Assembly: GCA_002396645.1 (NCBI GenBank)
Contig: DGYI01000021.1
Location: 14,651-29,059 of the forward strand
DNA: 14,409 nt
DNA from: Firmicutes bacterium UBA5010
GTDB lineage: Bacteria > Bacillota > Clostridia > Tissierellales > Sedimentibacteraceae
Direction: 5' to 3'
Shown piece after piece: positions 1 to 6,914 of this stretch. The stretch's first letter is position 1; every line of letters begins with the position of its first letter. The notes beneath the pieces are model-generated. The model was not told the origin of the DNA, did not search any database, and saw nothing but the letters and a program-made list of their open reading frames with translations. The position numbers and the translations under genes are program-made.

Positions 1-62
1 ATTAAAAACTCTATATTATTTATTTAATCGATAAATTATTGCAGAATCACTTCTCAAATACT

Positions 63-473
63 TTAAATATAAAACTCTTCGCTTTCGCAATCTATCCACA
101 ATGACACTCGTTTTGTCGTAAACTCTATAATACAGTAATCAGGGTCATCTTTACCGAGCGGAAAATGGTCAATAAACCAATCCTGCCAAAGCTCATGCTT
201 TGTATTCTTGTCAGTAAGAATTTTAGCCTCTCCGATTAAGCTTACATTGTCTCCATCTTTATGATAACAAACACTGACCTTATTATTATTTAAGATTCTC
301 CTTGATTTGTTTACATCAATTCCTGTAGCAAAATATGCCTTAAAAATCCCCTCTGTTTTCACAGATGAAATAGTAGATACCGAAGGATAGCTGTTTTCGT
401 CAATAACAGCAATATATGCCGTATCGCATGAATTTACCAGTTTGTTCGCCTTCTCGGTAATATTTGAATTCAT
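63..473 (-). CDS. Pyridoxamine 5'-phosphate oxidase-family (FMN-binding split barrel) protein
   Basis: A 136-residue cytoplasmic protein with the look of the small PNPOx-like flavin proteins (general stress protein 26 type): an N-terminal helix, then AYIAVIDENSYPSVSTIS as the first beta-strands of the split barrel, a central KSRRILNNNKVSVCYH segment, and a late WQDWFIDHFPLG segment. Such proteins bind FMN, and sometimes F420 or haem, as dimers; the substrate cannot be told from sequence. I chose the ATG at 473 because GGAGG lies 6 nt upstream. The reading frame is open further upstream to 587, but that extension overlaps the end of the previous gene and has no comparable ribosome site. It starts 34 nt after the AlkZ-like gene and is probably its operon partner. 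The first 62 bases of the window, downstream of this gene, show no clear terminator. Family call is confident; a true PdxH role is unlikely given the small size. Confidence 0.82.
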   Translation of the reverse strand: MNSNITEKANKLVNSCDTAYIAVIDENSYPSVSTISSVKTEGIFKAYFATGIDVNKSRRILNNNKVSVCYHKDGDNVSLIGEAKILTDKNTKHELWQDWFIDHFPLGKDDPDYCIIEFTTKRVSLWIDCESEEFYI

Positions 474-507
474 AAAATACCTCCATTGTAGTTTTTTTCT
501 AATAATC

Positions 508-1518
508 TTATATATGGTTATTAATTTTATATATTGATTCCATAATTTCGTGTTCATGCTTTTGCCTTTCATCATCCGGCAAATCAATGATTACATCATC
601 TATAATATTAGGACCGTACTTAAATTTACCGTATACAGCACCGACAAATTCTCCCTCTGCCATAATATACTGCAATATATCGAATCCCTCACGCTTATAT
701 ATTTTTTTGAGCCAATCCTCATTTGATTTCACAAGAAAATCGTTGCGATGCAATACACATGATGTTGAAGGGCATATATACTCGTTATCATTCAGCAAAT
801 CATAATCTGTCTTTAAAATGTATCCCTCTTCAAATTTTACAATTATATTTTCGTTCAGCAATTCTTTTACAGCTGATTTGATGTCCTTGCCCGGGAGTTT
901 ATAAAATGATTTGGCCATATTTTCATCAAAAAGCACATGGCGGTAAGAAAAACGCCGTAAGACAATTTTTAGTGCATCTGTTCCGGTATATCTATGTAAA
1001 TCTACATGCGGAAACATATCTGAAAATTTACACCAATCTCTTTCCCACTCGCCGTTATATTGATCCTCGTAAATCAAAAAAGCTTCTTGCAGGCGATGAA
1101 GAACAGGCGTGATTTCCTTTACAAGCATTCCTGTGATTTCTTTTATCTGCTGAATATTCAAACGGCCCTCACGAGTTATAAGCTCCAGCATCATTTGCTG
1201 AAGTCTTGTCGGATTATTAAGCTCTTTTTTACACATACATGCAAAAAGCTCCATATCTTCACCAACAATCCAGCCAAGATTTCCTCCTTGAAACCTTCCT
1301 TTAAGCAGATTACGCGAATTTTGCCTCTCACGGTTAAATTCAATATCGTCAAAATCAGCACGATATGTTATGCTCGGGGGATCTCCGAATCCGTTCCAAT
1401 ATACATTTTGCCCGGGTTGAGTATCACGGTAAAGTTTTATATATTCTTCTTTATTTGCTTTTCGTTTAAGGTGCTGCCTTTCCATCCGCAAAGCAATAAT
1501 ATTTTTTATACTTATCAC
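508..1518 (-). CDS. Winged-helix protein of the AlkZ/YcaQ-like (HTH_42) family
   Basis: A 336-residue protein. It begins with an IKNIIALRMERQHL helix like the entry helix of HTH_42/AlkZ proteins. A helical and winged-helix middle follows (about residues 100-240, with LNIQQIKEITGM and KDIKSAVKELL as HTH-like helices), then a C-terminal beta-rich part (EFVGAVYGKFKYG, about 290-302) resembling the end of that family. AlkZ/YcaQ enzymes are DNA glycosylases that unhook interstrand crosslinks. Their catalytic Q-x-Q is not plainly visible; Q34-P-G-Q37 is the nearest match, so enzyme activity is unproven. The start is GTG at 1518, with AGGAGG 9 nt upstream; the ATG two bases earlier runs straight into a stop. 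It is the first gene after a promoter/operator region that follows the WYL regulator, and is followed at 34 nt by the PNPOx gene. Remote similarity recalled from family knowledge, not searched. Confidence 0.6.
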   Translation of the reverse strand: MISIKNIIALRMERQHLKRKANKEEYIKLYRDTQPGQNVYWNGFGDPPSITYRADFDDIEFNRERQNSRNLLKGRFQGGNLGWIVGEDMELFACMCKKELNNPTRLQQMMLELITREGRLNIQQIKEITGMLVKEITPVLHRLQEAFLIYEDQYNGEWERDWCKFSDMFPHVDLHRYTGTDALKIVLRRFSYRHVLFDENMAKSFYKLPGKDIKSAVKELLNENIIVKFEEGYILKTDYDLLNDNEYICPSTSCVLHRNDFLVKSNEDWLKKIYKREGFDILQYIMAEGEFVGAVYGKFKYGPNIIDDVIIDLPDDERQKHEHEIMESIYKINNHI

Positions 1519-1595
1519 ATTTATTTTCCTCCTTCTCTCCGGACAATTCTGAATTTTCTTTAGCTATTCAATTCTTTTTTTAATATCTTAAACCT

Positions 1596-1630
1596 ACTAT
1601 AACATATCAAACACGACAACTGTATGTCGT
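1596..1630 (-). promoter_or_regulatory. Promoter with operator-like palindrome before the AlkZ-like gene
   Basis: On the minus strand an extended -10 element, TGTTATAGT, has its hexamer at 1596-1601. Just upstream is a perfect palindrome ACGACA-N6-TGTCGT (1613-1630) covering the place where a -35 box would be; no good -35 hexamer is present. The palindrome has no T-run after it, so it is not a terminator of the WYL gene ending at 1633. An activator or repressor site, possibly for that WYL regulator, is the simplest reading. Confidence 0.45.
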
Positions 1631-1632
1631 AT

Positions 1633-2535
1633 TTAATTATATTTATTAAAAATATTTTCAGCGGTTTGTCTTAATTCATCTCTAAAATCCTGAGGCCCAA
1701 GTACAGTTACCTTGTCTCCAAAGCTGAGAAGCCAGCTTATAATATAATTCCTGTTTGTATAATTCAGCTTTAAGTACAAGCCCTCGTCTATTTCAACAAA
1801 ACAATTTAATCCGTATTCTTCAATCAGCCGAAATCTAACAGATTTATCAAATAAAAGCTCTGTTTCGTAAGGCTCTGAAAACTCCATGTTCTTATTAGCA
1901 TCATCAATAGAAATTGGGCGTGCTGTAAAATAATCTTCTGTCAAATTTAAGTCCCATAAACGATTCAGCTTAAACAATCTGAAATTTTCTCGTTCACAGC
2001 ACCATCCAAACACATACCATGAAGTCCATTTAAACTGTATAAAGTACGGCTCAATTTTACGTCTTGTTTTGCCCTTTGAATAATAATAATCAAACTCAAT
2101 CATTTGTTTATTAAATATTGCATGTTTAATTAATTTGATTTTTTCGGAAAGACTGTCCTTATAGTGTGAAGAAAGGTCTATGAATATATGATCTTGTAAT
2201 GATATAACGGCATCGCCGCTTGGAGAAAGTTTTTGTATCAGTTGTTCAATATTTGATGTTTTCGACACACTTCCGATACTTTTAAGTCCAATAATAATAT
2301 TTTGAAGTTCATCAACTGTAAGTACGCTTTTATCCAGCTTATAACCGTTCATAATTGATATTCCGCCACTGTTTCCCTGCGCTGTTACAATAGGTATACC
2401 CGCAAGTGCGAGAGAATCAATATCTCGTAAAATGGTCCTGTGAGACACTTCAAATCGCTTTGCAAGCTCATGAGCAGTGGCTTTTTCATTTTGCAGAAGA
2501 AAGGTAAGTATACCGATAAGACGGTCTATTTTCAT
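1633..2535 (-). CDS. YafY-type transcriptional regulator: HTH plus WYL domain
   Basis: A 300-residue DNA-binding regulator. The N-terminal 55 residues form a DeoR-like winged helix (ATAHELAKRFEVSHRTILRD followed by IDSLALAGIPI), and the wing carries GNSGGISIMNGY. The middle to C-terminal part is a WYL domain with the signature SWYVFGWC (W173, Y174) and the paired RLFKLNRL arginines. In characterised WYL regulators such as PafBC this domain senses single-stranded nucleic acid or a small ligand, and several control DNA-damage genes. I chose the ATG at 2535 because AGGAGGG lies 7 nt upstream; an in-frame ATG at 2556 is earlier but less well placed. It starts 41 nt after the GH18 gene and may be cotranscribed with it. 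The next gene downstream is a DNA-glycosylase-like protein with an operator-like palindrome in its promoter, which suggests a regulator-target pair. Confidence 0.88.
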   Translation of the reverse strand: MKIDRLIGILTFLLQNEKATAHELAKRFEVSHRTILRDIDSLALAGIPIVTAQGNSGGISIMNGYKLDKSVLTVDELQNIIIGLKSIGSVSKTSNIEQLIQKLSPSGDAVISLQDHIFIDLSSHYKDSLSEKIKLIKHAIFNKQMIEFDYYYSKGKTRRKIEPYFIQFKWTSWYVFGWCCERENFRLFKLNRLWDLNLTEDYFTARPISIDDANKNMEFSEPYETELLFDKSVRFRLIEEYGLNCFVEIDEGLYLKLNYTNRNYIISWLLSFGDKVTVLGPQDFRDELRQTAENIFNKYN

Positions 2536-2576
2536 CTTGTTTCCCTCCTGAGACATTATGTAAGATAATTTTCATG

Positions 2577-3977
2577 TCATTCAGATATATATACTGACCT
2601 TCCTGCCGGCTGCCAGATTACTTTATATCCTAATGATTCAAAAACAGCTCGTACCGGAATATGAGTTCTGCTGTTTATAAGTACAGCCTCAGTATCCATT
2701 TCAATCGGTTCATTATTTACATATATAGTCGGGCTGTTTATAGCTAAAACAATTGTATTATCCTCTTTTTTTATTGTTATAATCTGTCCTTTAGGCTCAA
2801 AATCAACACTTCCTCCAATATGTTCCATTGCTTTGCGAAGCGGAATCAGTGTTCGTCCGTTTTTATCAATATGCGGCAATCCTAAGTCCTCTTCTGTTAA
2901 AAACTCAAGCGGACGATTATTAATGTAAATCCACGCCAGACGGTCAAAACTATCTTCAGATAATTTTTTTCTGGTGTCAAGTAATTTATCTATCATTGAT
3001 AATACACTGTATTCGTCATTTGTATCTTCATTAATATCAAAAAACATTATTCCGCCTGCATTTTTGCTTATCGCCATAACTGTTTTATCATGCAGCATCG
3101 GTAATCCATTATAGCTTGAATCCAGTTTAGACACAATTCCGGCTTCGACAAAGTTCTGAAATGCATATTCAGGATTTGCTTCTACTAAATGTCGATACTG
3201 CTTCCAGCTAGGTCTTGCATATAAAGGCAGTCCAAGTACGATTTTTTGTAGAGGCATACCTTGTTTTTGCCAATATGCCAATGATTGTTGTGCATACCAC
3301 ATCGGACTGTGCTCTTTTGCTGCAAGATCATATGCCATAATCTGAATGAAGTCCAAGGCTTCAAGAGCCTTCTTACTAATCATTCTCGAAGTTTCGGGTT
3401 TATCATTTACAGATGCGGCACCTGCAACCGCCGCAGATAACTCCTTGCCTAATATGTGAAGCTCTTCTGATAATTCTAAGACCAAAGTTTCATAAATATC
3501 TCCCGTATCTTTTTGAGGGTATTCCCAATCAAGGTCTACTCCGTCCAAATCATACATATTGACAATATCTATAACATCATCAATAAATTTTTGTCGTGCT
3601 TCATCATTCGCAGCCATAGCTTCAAATGTCGGAGCCAAAGGAACATTTTGATAGCTCCATCCTCCGATTGTGGCAAAAACTTTAACATTTTTCTCATGTG
3701 CAAGATGCACAAGCTTTTGGAGTTTTTCAGGCATAGGAACAGGAAGCAACGCTCCTTCTTTTGTCGGTTTTAAAAAACCGTACATTATATGCGTAAGCTT
3801 GTCTAACTGTAAATTCTCCAACGGTTCATCAAATGATGTGGCGCTGTAATATCCTATTACCCTAAAATCTTTCTCATTTATTTCATACTTATTATCAATC
3901 GCTAAAAAAGATTTATTTGTAAATACCAGCAATATCAGCAATGAAATTGATATAAGTTTTATAATTTTCGAATTCAT
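2577..3977 (-). CDS. Secreted glycoside hydrolase family 18 with C-terminal copper-amine-oxidase-like stalk domain
   Basis: A 466-residue exported enzyme. Residues 1-26 are a signal peptide (Lys-containing start, hydrophobic LISISLLILLVF). Residues about 38-335 are a GH18 barrel: FATIGGWS at 101-108 matches the SxGG strand, DGVDLDWE at 145-152 is the DxxDxDxE motif with catalytic acid E152, and MAYD at 214-217 carries the Tyr that assists the N-acetyl group. Residues about 347-466 are a stalk domain of the copper amine oxidase N-terminal type (two LIPLR/HIPVR segments), usually an envelope-attached module. GH18 members cleave N-acetylglucosamine linkages in chitin or peptidoglycan; in Gram-positive spore formers many are cortex- or wall-lytic (SleL/YaaH type), but no LysM domains are seen here. 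AAGGAG sits 8-9 nt before the ATG. It follows the M19 dipeptidase by 39 nt, fitting a wall or peptide turnover operon. Confidence 0.92.
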   Translation of the reverse strand: MNSKIIKLISISLLILLVFTNKSFLAIDNKYEINEKDFRVIGYYSATSFDEPLENLQLDKLTHIMYGFLKPTKEGALLPVPMPEKLQKLVHLAHEKNVKVFATIGGWSYQNVPLAPTFEAMAANDEARQKFIDDVIDIVNMYDLDGVDLDWEYPQKDTGDIYETLVLELSEELHILGKELSAAVAGAASVNDKPETSRMISKKALEALDFIQIMAYDLAAKEHSPMWYAQQSLAYWQKQGMPLQKIVLGLPLYARPSWKQYRHLVEANPEYAFQNFVEAGIVSKLDSSYNGLPMLHDKTVMAISKNAGGIMFFDINEDTNDEYSVLSMIDKLLDTRKKLSEDSFDRLAWIYINNRPLEFLTEEDLGLPHIDKNGRTLIPLRKAMEHIGGSVDFEPKGQIITIKKEDNTIVLAINSPTIYVNNEPIEMDTEAVLINSRTHIPVRAVFESLGYKVIWQPAGRSVYISE

Positions 3978-4016
3978 GTAATTTATCTCCTTAAAACTTT
4001 CTTATAACTTAGGTTT

Positions 4017-4994
4017 CTACTTTGACGTTATAAGCTTAAATAAGTTCCTCAAATTTTTAAAGCAGATTTTTTCCAGTGCTTTATCACTATACCCTCTACT
4101 CTTTAACACCTCAATAAGATTAGGTATTTCGTCTGCACTGTTTATACCCAATGTAGCGGAAAGCTCTGTGGTCTTAAAGCTTGAAACAGTGCTGTCGCTT
4201 AAAAAATCAGTAAAGTCAAATCCGAACGCTACATGGTCTATTCCCGCCAGATTTACTAAATAATCAATGTGATTCGCCAATTTATCCAGATTTGGATTTT
4301 CTTTATCCACAAATTCATGCCAAGAATTTATTCCAATAATTCCTCCTGTTTTTGCTATGGCTCTAATCTGCTCATCTTTTAAATTTCTGTCTGCGGGACA
4401 TAAATTATATACATTAGAATGAGATGCAATTATAGGTGTCTTAGCTATGCTTATTATATCCCAGAAGGTTTTTTCATCCGCATGTGAAACATCTATTATA
4501 ATACCAAGCTCTTCCATAATTTTTACCGCTCTTTTTCCGGCAGCTGTCAGCCCTTTAGTCTCTCTGTCCGCTCTGACTCCTGTAGCAAAACCATTAGCTG
4601 CGTTCCATGTCAGCGATGCATGTCTTAATCCAAGTTCGTATAAAAAATATATGCCCTCCGGGTCATCTTCAAGCCCTTCAAGTCCTTCCATGCCAAGTAT
4701 AACAGCAATCTTATTATTTTTTACGGCTAAGTCCAATTCATCAGCGATCCTTACGGGAAAAACAACACCATTAAAAGTGCAAAGCTCCGCATATCCATTT
4801 TTTATAATTTCCATCATTGCAGCCGATGGCTTGGAACCATATGGCGGCTCTATCCAGACAACAGCAATCAGCGCACCGATACAGCCTTTTTTAAGCTTGG
4901 GATAATGTCTTGTACCAAAAATATTTCTTTCACCATTAATTCTTCTTGTGCTTAAATCTGTAAGCAAGTCAGAGTGGCCGTCAAAAACAATCAT
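4017..4994 (-). CDS. Membrane dipeptidase family (peptidase M19, renal dipeptidase-like)
   Basis: A 325-residue zinc-dependent dipeptidase with the full set of M19 ligands: FDGHSD at the N-terminus (H7, D9), GMEG with the bridging glutamate E103, VSHA (H171), ASHS (H192), R203 in the PADRN segment and D260 in GFDF. The family hydrolyses dipeptides, including some with D-residues at the C-terminal position. Bacterial members lack the GPI anchor of the mammalian enzyme; no signal peptide or membrane helix is seen, so it is probably cytoplasmic. I chose ATG 4994 because GGAGGT sits 4 nt upstream; a GTG at 5000 would overlap that site. It is the first gene after a strong promoter and is followed at 39 nt by the secreted GH18 enzyme, which could mean peptides released from the wall are finished here. 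The exact substrate is unknown. Confidence 0.92.
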   Translation of the reverse strand: MIVFDGHSDLLTDLSTRRINGERNIFGTRHYPKLKKGCIGALIAVVWIEPPYGSKPSAAMMEIIKNGYAELCTFNGVVFPVRIADELDLAVKNNKIAVILGMEGLEGLEDDPEGIYFLYELGLRHASLTWNAANGFATGVRADRETKGLTAAGKRAVKIMEELGIIIDVSHADEKTFWDIISIAKTPIIASHSNVYNLCPADRNLKDEQIRAIAKTGGIIGINSWHEFVDKENPNLDKLANHIDYLVNLAGIDHVAFGFDFTDFLSDSTVSSFKTTELSATLGINSADEIPNLIEVLKSRGYSDKALEKICFKNLRNLFKLITSK

Positions 4995-5026
4995 ACGCAC
5001 CTCCGTTTTATTATATATTACTTATT

Positions 5027-5054
5027 ATTATACATTATACGGATGATTTTTCAA
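5027..5054 (-). promoter_or_regulatory. Sigma-A type promoter for the M19-GH18 operon
   Basis: Minus strand: TTGAAA (5049-5054), a 16-bp spacer, then TATAAT (5027-5032). A second TATAAT lies at 5034-5039, but only 9 bp from the -35. The start codon at 4994 gives a leader of about 25 nt containing GGAGGT. It lies just beyond the terminator of the preceding MerR gene. Confidence 0.65.
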
Positions 5055-5065
5055 TTAAAAGATAT

Positions 5066-5095
5066 AAAGAAAAAACTCAGAAAATCTGAGTTTTT
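5066..5095 (-). terminator. Rho-independent terminator of the MerR gene
   Basis: An 11-bp perfect stem (5071-5081 with 5085-5095) with a 3-nt loop, followed on the minus strand by T, C and TTT. The inner base pairs are CTCAG/CTGAG and the lower stem is A/T, so on this strand the run of T after the GC-rich part is long. It starts 17 nt after the MerR stop codon. The symmetry would let it act weakly on the plus strand too, but no plus-strand gene needs it. Confidence 0.75.
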
Positions 5096-5111
5096 CTTAT
5101 ATATATCAATT

Positions 5112-5936
5112 TTACGAGTATTTCTTTCTTACCGGATAGCAAACTTCTGTGACGTAGTCATCAGGGTTTTGGGTTTCATGAGGACTTACGTGATATATGT
5201 TGAATGCTGTTCCGTCAAAATCATACCCGTTATCTCTAACCCAATTTGCCACAGCTTCATTTACCTCGCTAATTATTTCATAGCTTCCTTTATACGTTGC
5301 TGAAGCAATCAGTACAGGCGGTTCAGTTTTAAATACTACATTTTCAGTATTTTTATAATTACCCTTTACAGACTTTTGAACTTCAATATCAACGTTTGAT
5401 TCTTTAAACTCTTTATCATGGAAAATTGCAAGAGTATAACAAGGGTTATCGTCCTGTATTTGCATCCCGGCAGTTTCCTGCATTAAAATCCCCCACAAAA
5501 TACCCTCCTTATCATAGTTTGGAATTACCTTTCTTACACTTGCTACATACCTTTTTGGCATTTCTTTTAAAGTAACATTATAATTCATAATCGTATCACC
5601 CTTTCTCAGCCTCTCTATGGCTGTTTCAAGGAGTCGCAGACGATGCGTTATTATATCTGACTGCTCACGGACTTCAAGCTGTTTCAGCTCCAAAAACTTT
5701 CTGAATGTTTCTATGTCGCCATAGCTTCTCATTATTTCTATAATTGCCGCCAAACTAAATCCCATGTCCTTCAGTGAAGTTATCCGATTGGCAACGGGCA
5801 GCTGATTTTCGCTATAATACCTATAGTTTGTAAATGTATCTATGTTTTCCGGCACTAACAATCCGATTTCGTCATAATGTCTCAGCATACGAATACTAAT
5901 CCTTGATAATTTTGAAAAATCACCTATTCTTAACAT
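5112..5936 (-). CDS. MerR-family regulator with GyrI-like effector-binding domain (BmrR type)
   Basis: A 274-residue transcription factor. Residues 1-70 are a MerR winged helix (MLRIGDFSKLSRISIRMLRHYDEIGLL, then NYRYYSE and a second HTH-like segment). Residues about 75-112 form the long dimerisation coiled coil (LELKQLEVREQSDIITHRLR). Residues about 118-274 are a GyrI/BmrR-type ligand pocket (LKEMPKRYVASVRK at its start, ending in DDYVTEVCYPV). Members with this fold bind amphipathic drugs and activate multidrug exporters or their own promoter by untwisting it. GAGGTG lies about 6 nt before the ATG. The gene looks monocistronic, with its own promoter and terminator, and sits next to an AviRa methyltransferase and an ABC exporter pair, which makes drug sensing plausible. 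No candidate target promoter other than its own was found. Confidence 0.9.
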   Translation of the reverse strand: MLRIGDFSKLSRISIRMLRHYDEIGLLVPENIDTFTNYRYYSENQLPVANRITSLKDMGFSLAAIIEIMRSYGDIETFRKFLELKQLEVREQSDIITHRLRLLETAIERLRKGDTIMNYNVTLKEMPKRYVASVRKVIPNYDKEGILWGILMQETAGMQIQDDNPCYTLAIFHDKEFKESNVDIEVQKSVKGNYKNTENVVFKTEPPVLIASATYKGSYEIISEVNEAVANWVRDNGYDFDGTAFNIYHVSPHETQNPDDYVTEVCYPVRKKYS

Positions 5937-5977
5937 TTTTTACACCTCACATATATGTGTGTCTTGAGCTCATTTAC

Positions 5978-6031
5978 AGTATAAAGCATACCATAATGTA
6001 AGAGTCAACAGATAATTTAAAATAATTTAAA
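5978..6031 (-). promoter_or_regulatory. MerR-type promoter with 19-bp spacer and A/T-rich UP element
   Basis: Minus strand: TTGACT (6003-6008), exactly 19 bp, then TATACT (5978-5983). A 19-bp spacer is the hallmark of promoters activated by MerR proteins, so the gene is probably autoregulated. Directly upstream is a tandem 10-bp direct repeat TTTAAATTAT (6012-6021 and 6022-6031), in the position of an UP element. A 12-bp palindrome CACATATATGTG (5948-5959) lies in the leader beside the ribosome site. I did not find a clean dyad inside the spacer. Confidence 0.65.
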
Positions 6032-6095
6032 GCTATGATACATAAAAATATTTGCTGATTATGAATTGATAATGTGGATTACAAAATAAGTTTCT

Positions 6096-6794
6096 TTACT
6101 TTAATTTATAAATTTCAAAATGCCTCTTGCCAATATTTTGCTTTTCCAAGCGTTGAAAAGCATCACATCTTATCTTCTGACTTTTATTCATGGTGACAGC
6201 AATTATGGTTTCATTATTGCAAACTTTCATTAAAGATTGGAGCAGCAGACTGACTTCGTCCTCTCCTCCTTGCCAGTCAACCAGATTTCCATACGGAACA
6301 TCCGTAATAATAATATCAGGCTTAATATCCATTTGAATATCTTCAAAAGCATTTGCTTGAAATATATGTGTATTAATATCTGTTTGTATTAAATTTGATA
6401 GTTTTTTCGCACTCTTTATAGCATTCATATGAGATTCTTTATTAAATTGCTCATAAAGAGAATTAATTTCACTAATTCTTCTATTGATACCCTCCTTAGA
6501 CAATAACGAAAGATTAAGCTTCGCAACATCTAACATGTCATAATCTATATCGCTCGCAATTATCTTTGATATTGAGTTTTGATTGAGCAGTCCCAATACT
6601 GTTAGTGAATATCCTCCCCCACAGCAGCAATCATACAGGCATATATCCTTCTTCTTGTGTGAATATTCTAAGCACCTTCCGTATATCTCATTTATAAGTC
6701 TTACGGGAAAATTCGGTACTCTGTTAATATTATAAAGGACTCTTCCGCTCGCGAAATCCTCATAATTACAATTTTTTGCATATCTGTATTCCAT
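6096..6794 (-). CDS. AviRa-family 23S rRNA (guanine-N1) methyltransferase homologue
   Basis: A 232-residue SAM-dependent methyltransferase whose landmarks match the avilamycin-resistance protein AviRa along its whole length: FASGRVL near residue 15, NFPVRLINEIY at 28-38, the SAM-binding DCCCGGGYSLTVLGLL at 55-70, ASDID at 80-84, LNLSLLSKEG at 94-102, and a catalytic-region TDVPYG at 164-169. In Streptomyces viridochromogenes AviRa methylates one guanine of 23S rRNA (G2535, E. coli numbering) and protects against orthosomycins. Where AviRa has a CCGSG core this protein reads CCCGGG, a small change in the SAM loop. The start has GGAG 7 nt upstream. It follows the ABC exporter genes after a 120-nt leader and precedes a MerR drug-type regulator. 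Whether it confers resistance or is a housekeeping modification is not decided by sequence. Confidence 0.82.
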   Translation of the reverse strand: MEYRYAKNCNYEDFASGRVLYNINRVPNFPVRLINEIYGRCLEYSHKKKDICLYDCCCGGGYSLTVLGLLNQNSISKIIASDIDYDMLDVAKLNLSLLSKEGINRRISEINSLYEQFNKESHMNAIKSAKKLSNLIQTDINTHIFQANAFEDIQMDIKPDIIITDVPYGNLVDWQGGEDEVSLLLQSLMKVCNNETIIAVTMNKSQKIRCDAFQRLEKQNIGKRHFEIYKLK

Positions 6795-6914
6795 ATCACC
6801 ACTCCATATGAGATTTTTCCTTTGTTCAAATATCTGCTCGTAATATCATAGTTTCGCAATGTCCCGCATAATGGAACTATGGCGAAATATTGTTGATATC
6901 CTGCGGATATTATG
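6795..6914 (-). promoter_or_regulatory. Structured leader between the ABC exporter and the AviRa-like gene
   Basis: This 120-nt stretch contains a small hairpin ATATCC-N3-GGATAT (6896-6910) and two mutually exclusive stems. One pairs TTTCGC with GCGAAA (6852-6857 with 6882-6887), with an inner GTTCC/GGGAC helix. The other pairs CATAGTT with AACTATG (6875-6881 with 6847-6853) and uses overlapping bases. Competing stems ahead of an rRNA methylase recall erm-type attenuation. No short leader peptide with a ribosome site is evident, so the role is inferred. Confidence 0.35.

Noticed and set aside
1..62. A/T-rich end of the window after the PNPOx gene
   Set aside because: I looked for a terminator and found only a weak ATCGAT-centred symmetry without a T-tract.
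474..587. N-terminal extension of the PNPOx-family protein
   Set aside because: It overlaps the end of the AlkZ-like gene; GGAGG 6 nt before ATG 473 marks the real start.
1060..1563. Plus-strand frame of 167 codons opposite the AlkZ-like gene, and similar plus-strand frames at 4447-4905, 7084-7398, 7516-7797 and 9212-9532
   Set aside because: All are antisense to well-supported genes with conserved motifs, and their translations show no recognisable domain.
6032..6095. Possible terminator after the AviRa-like gene
   Set aside because: Only a 5-bp ATTAT/ATAAT stem is present, without a convincing T-run, so no terminator is called.
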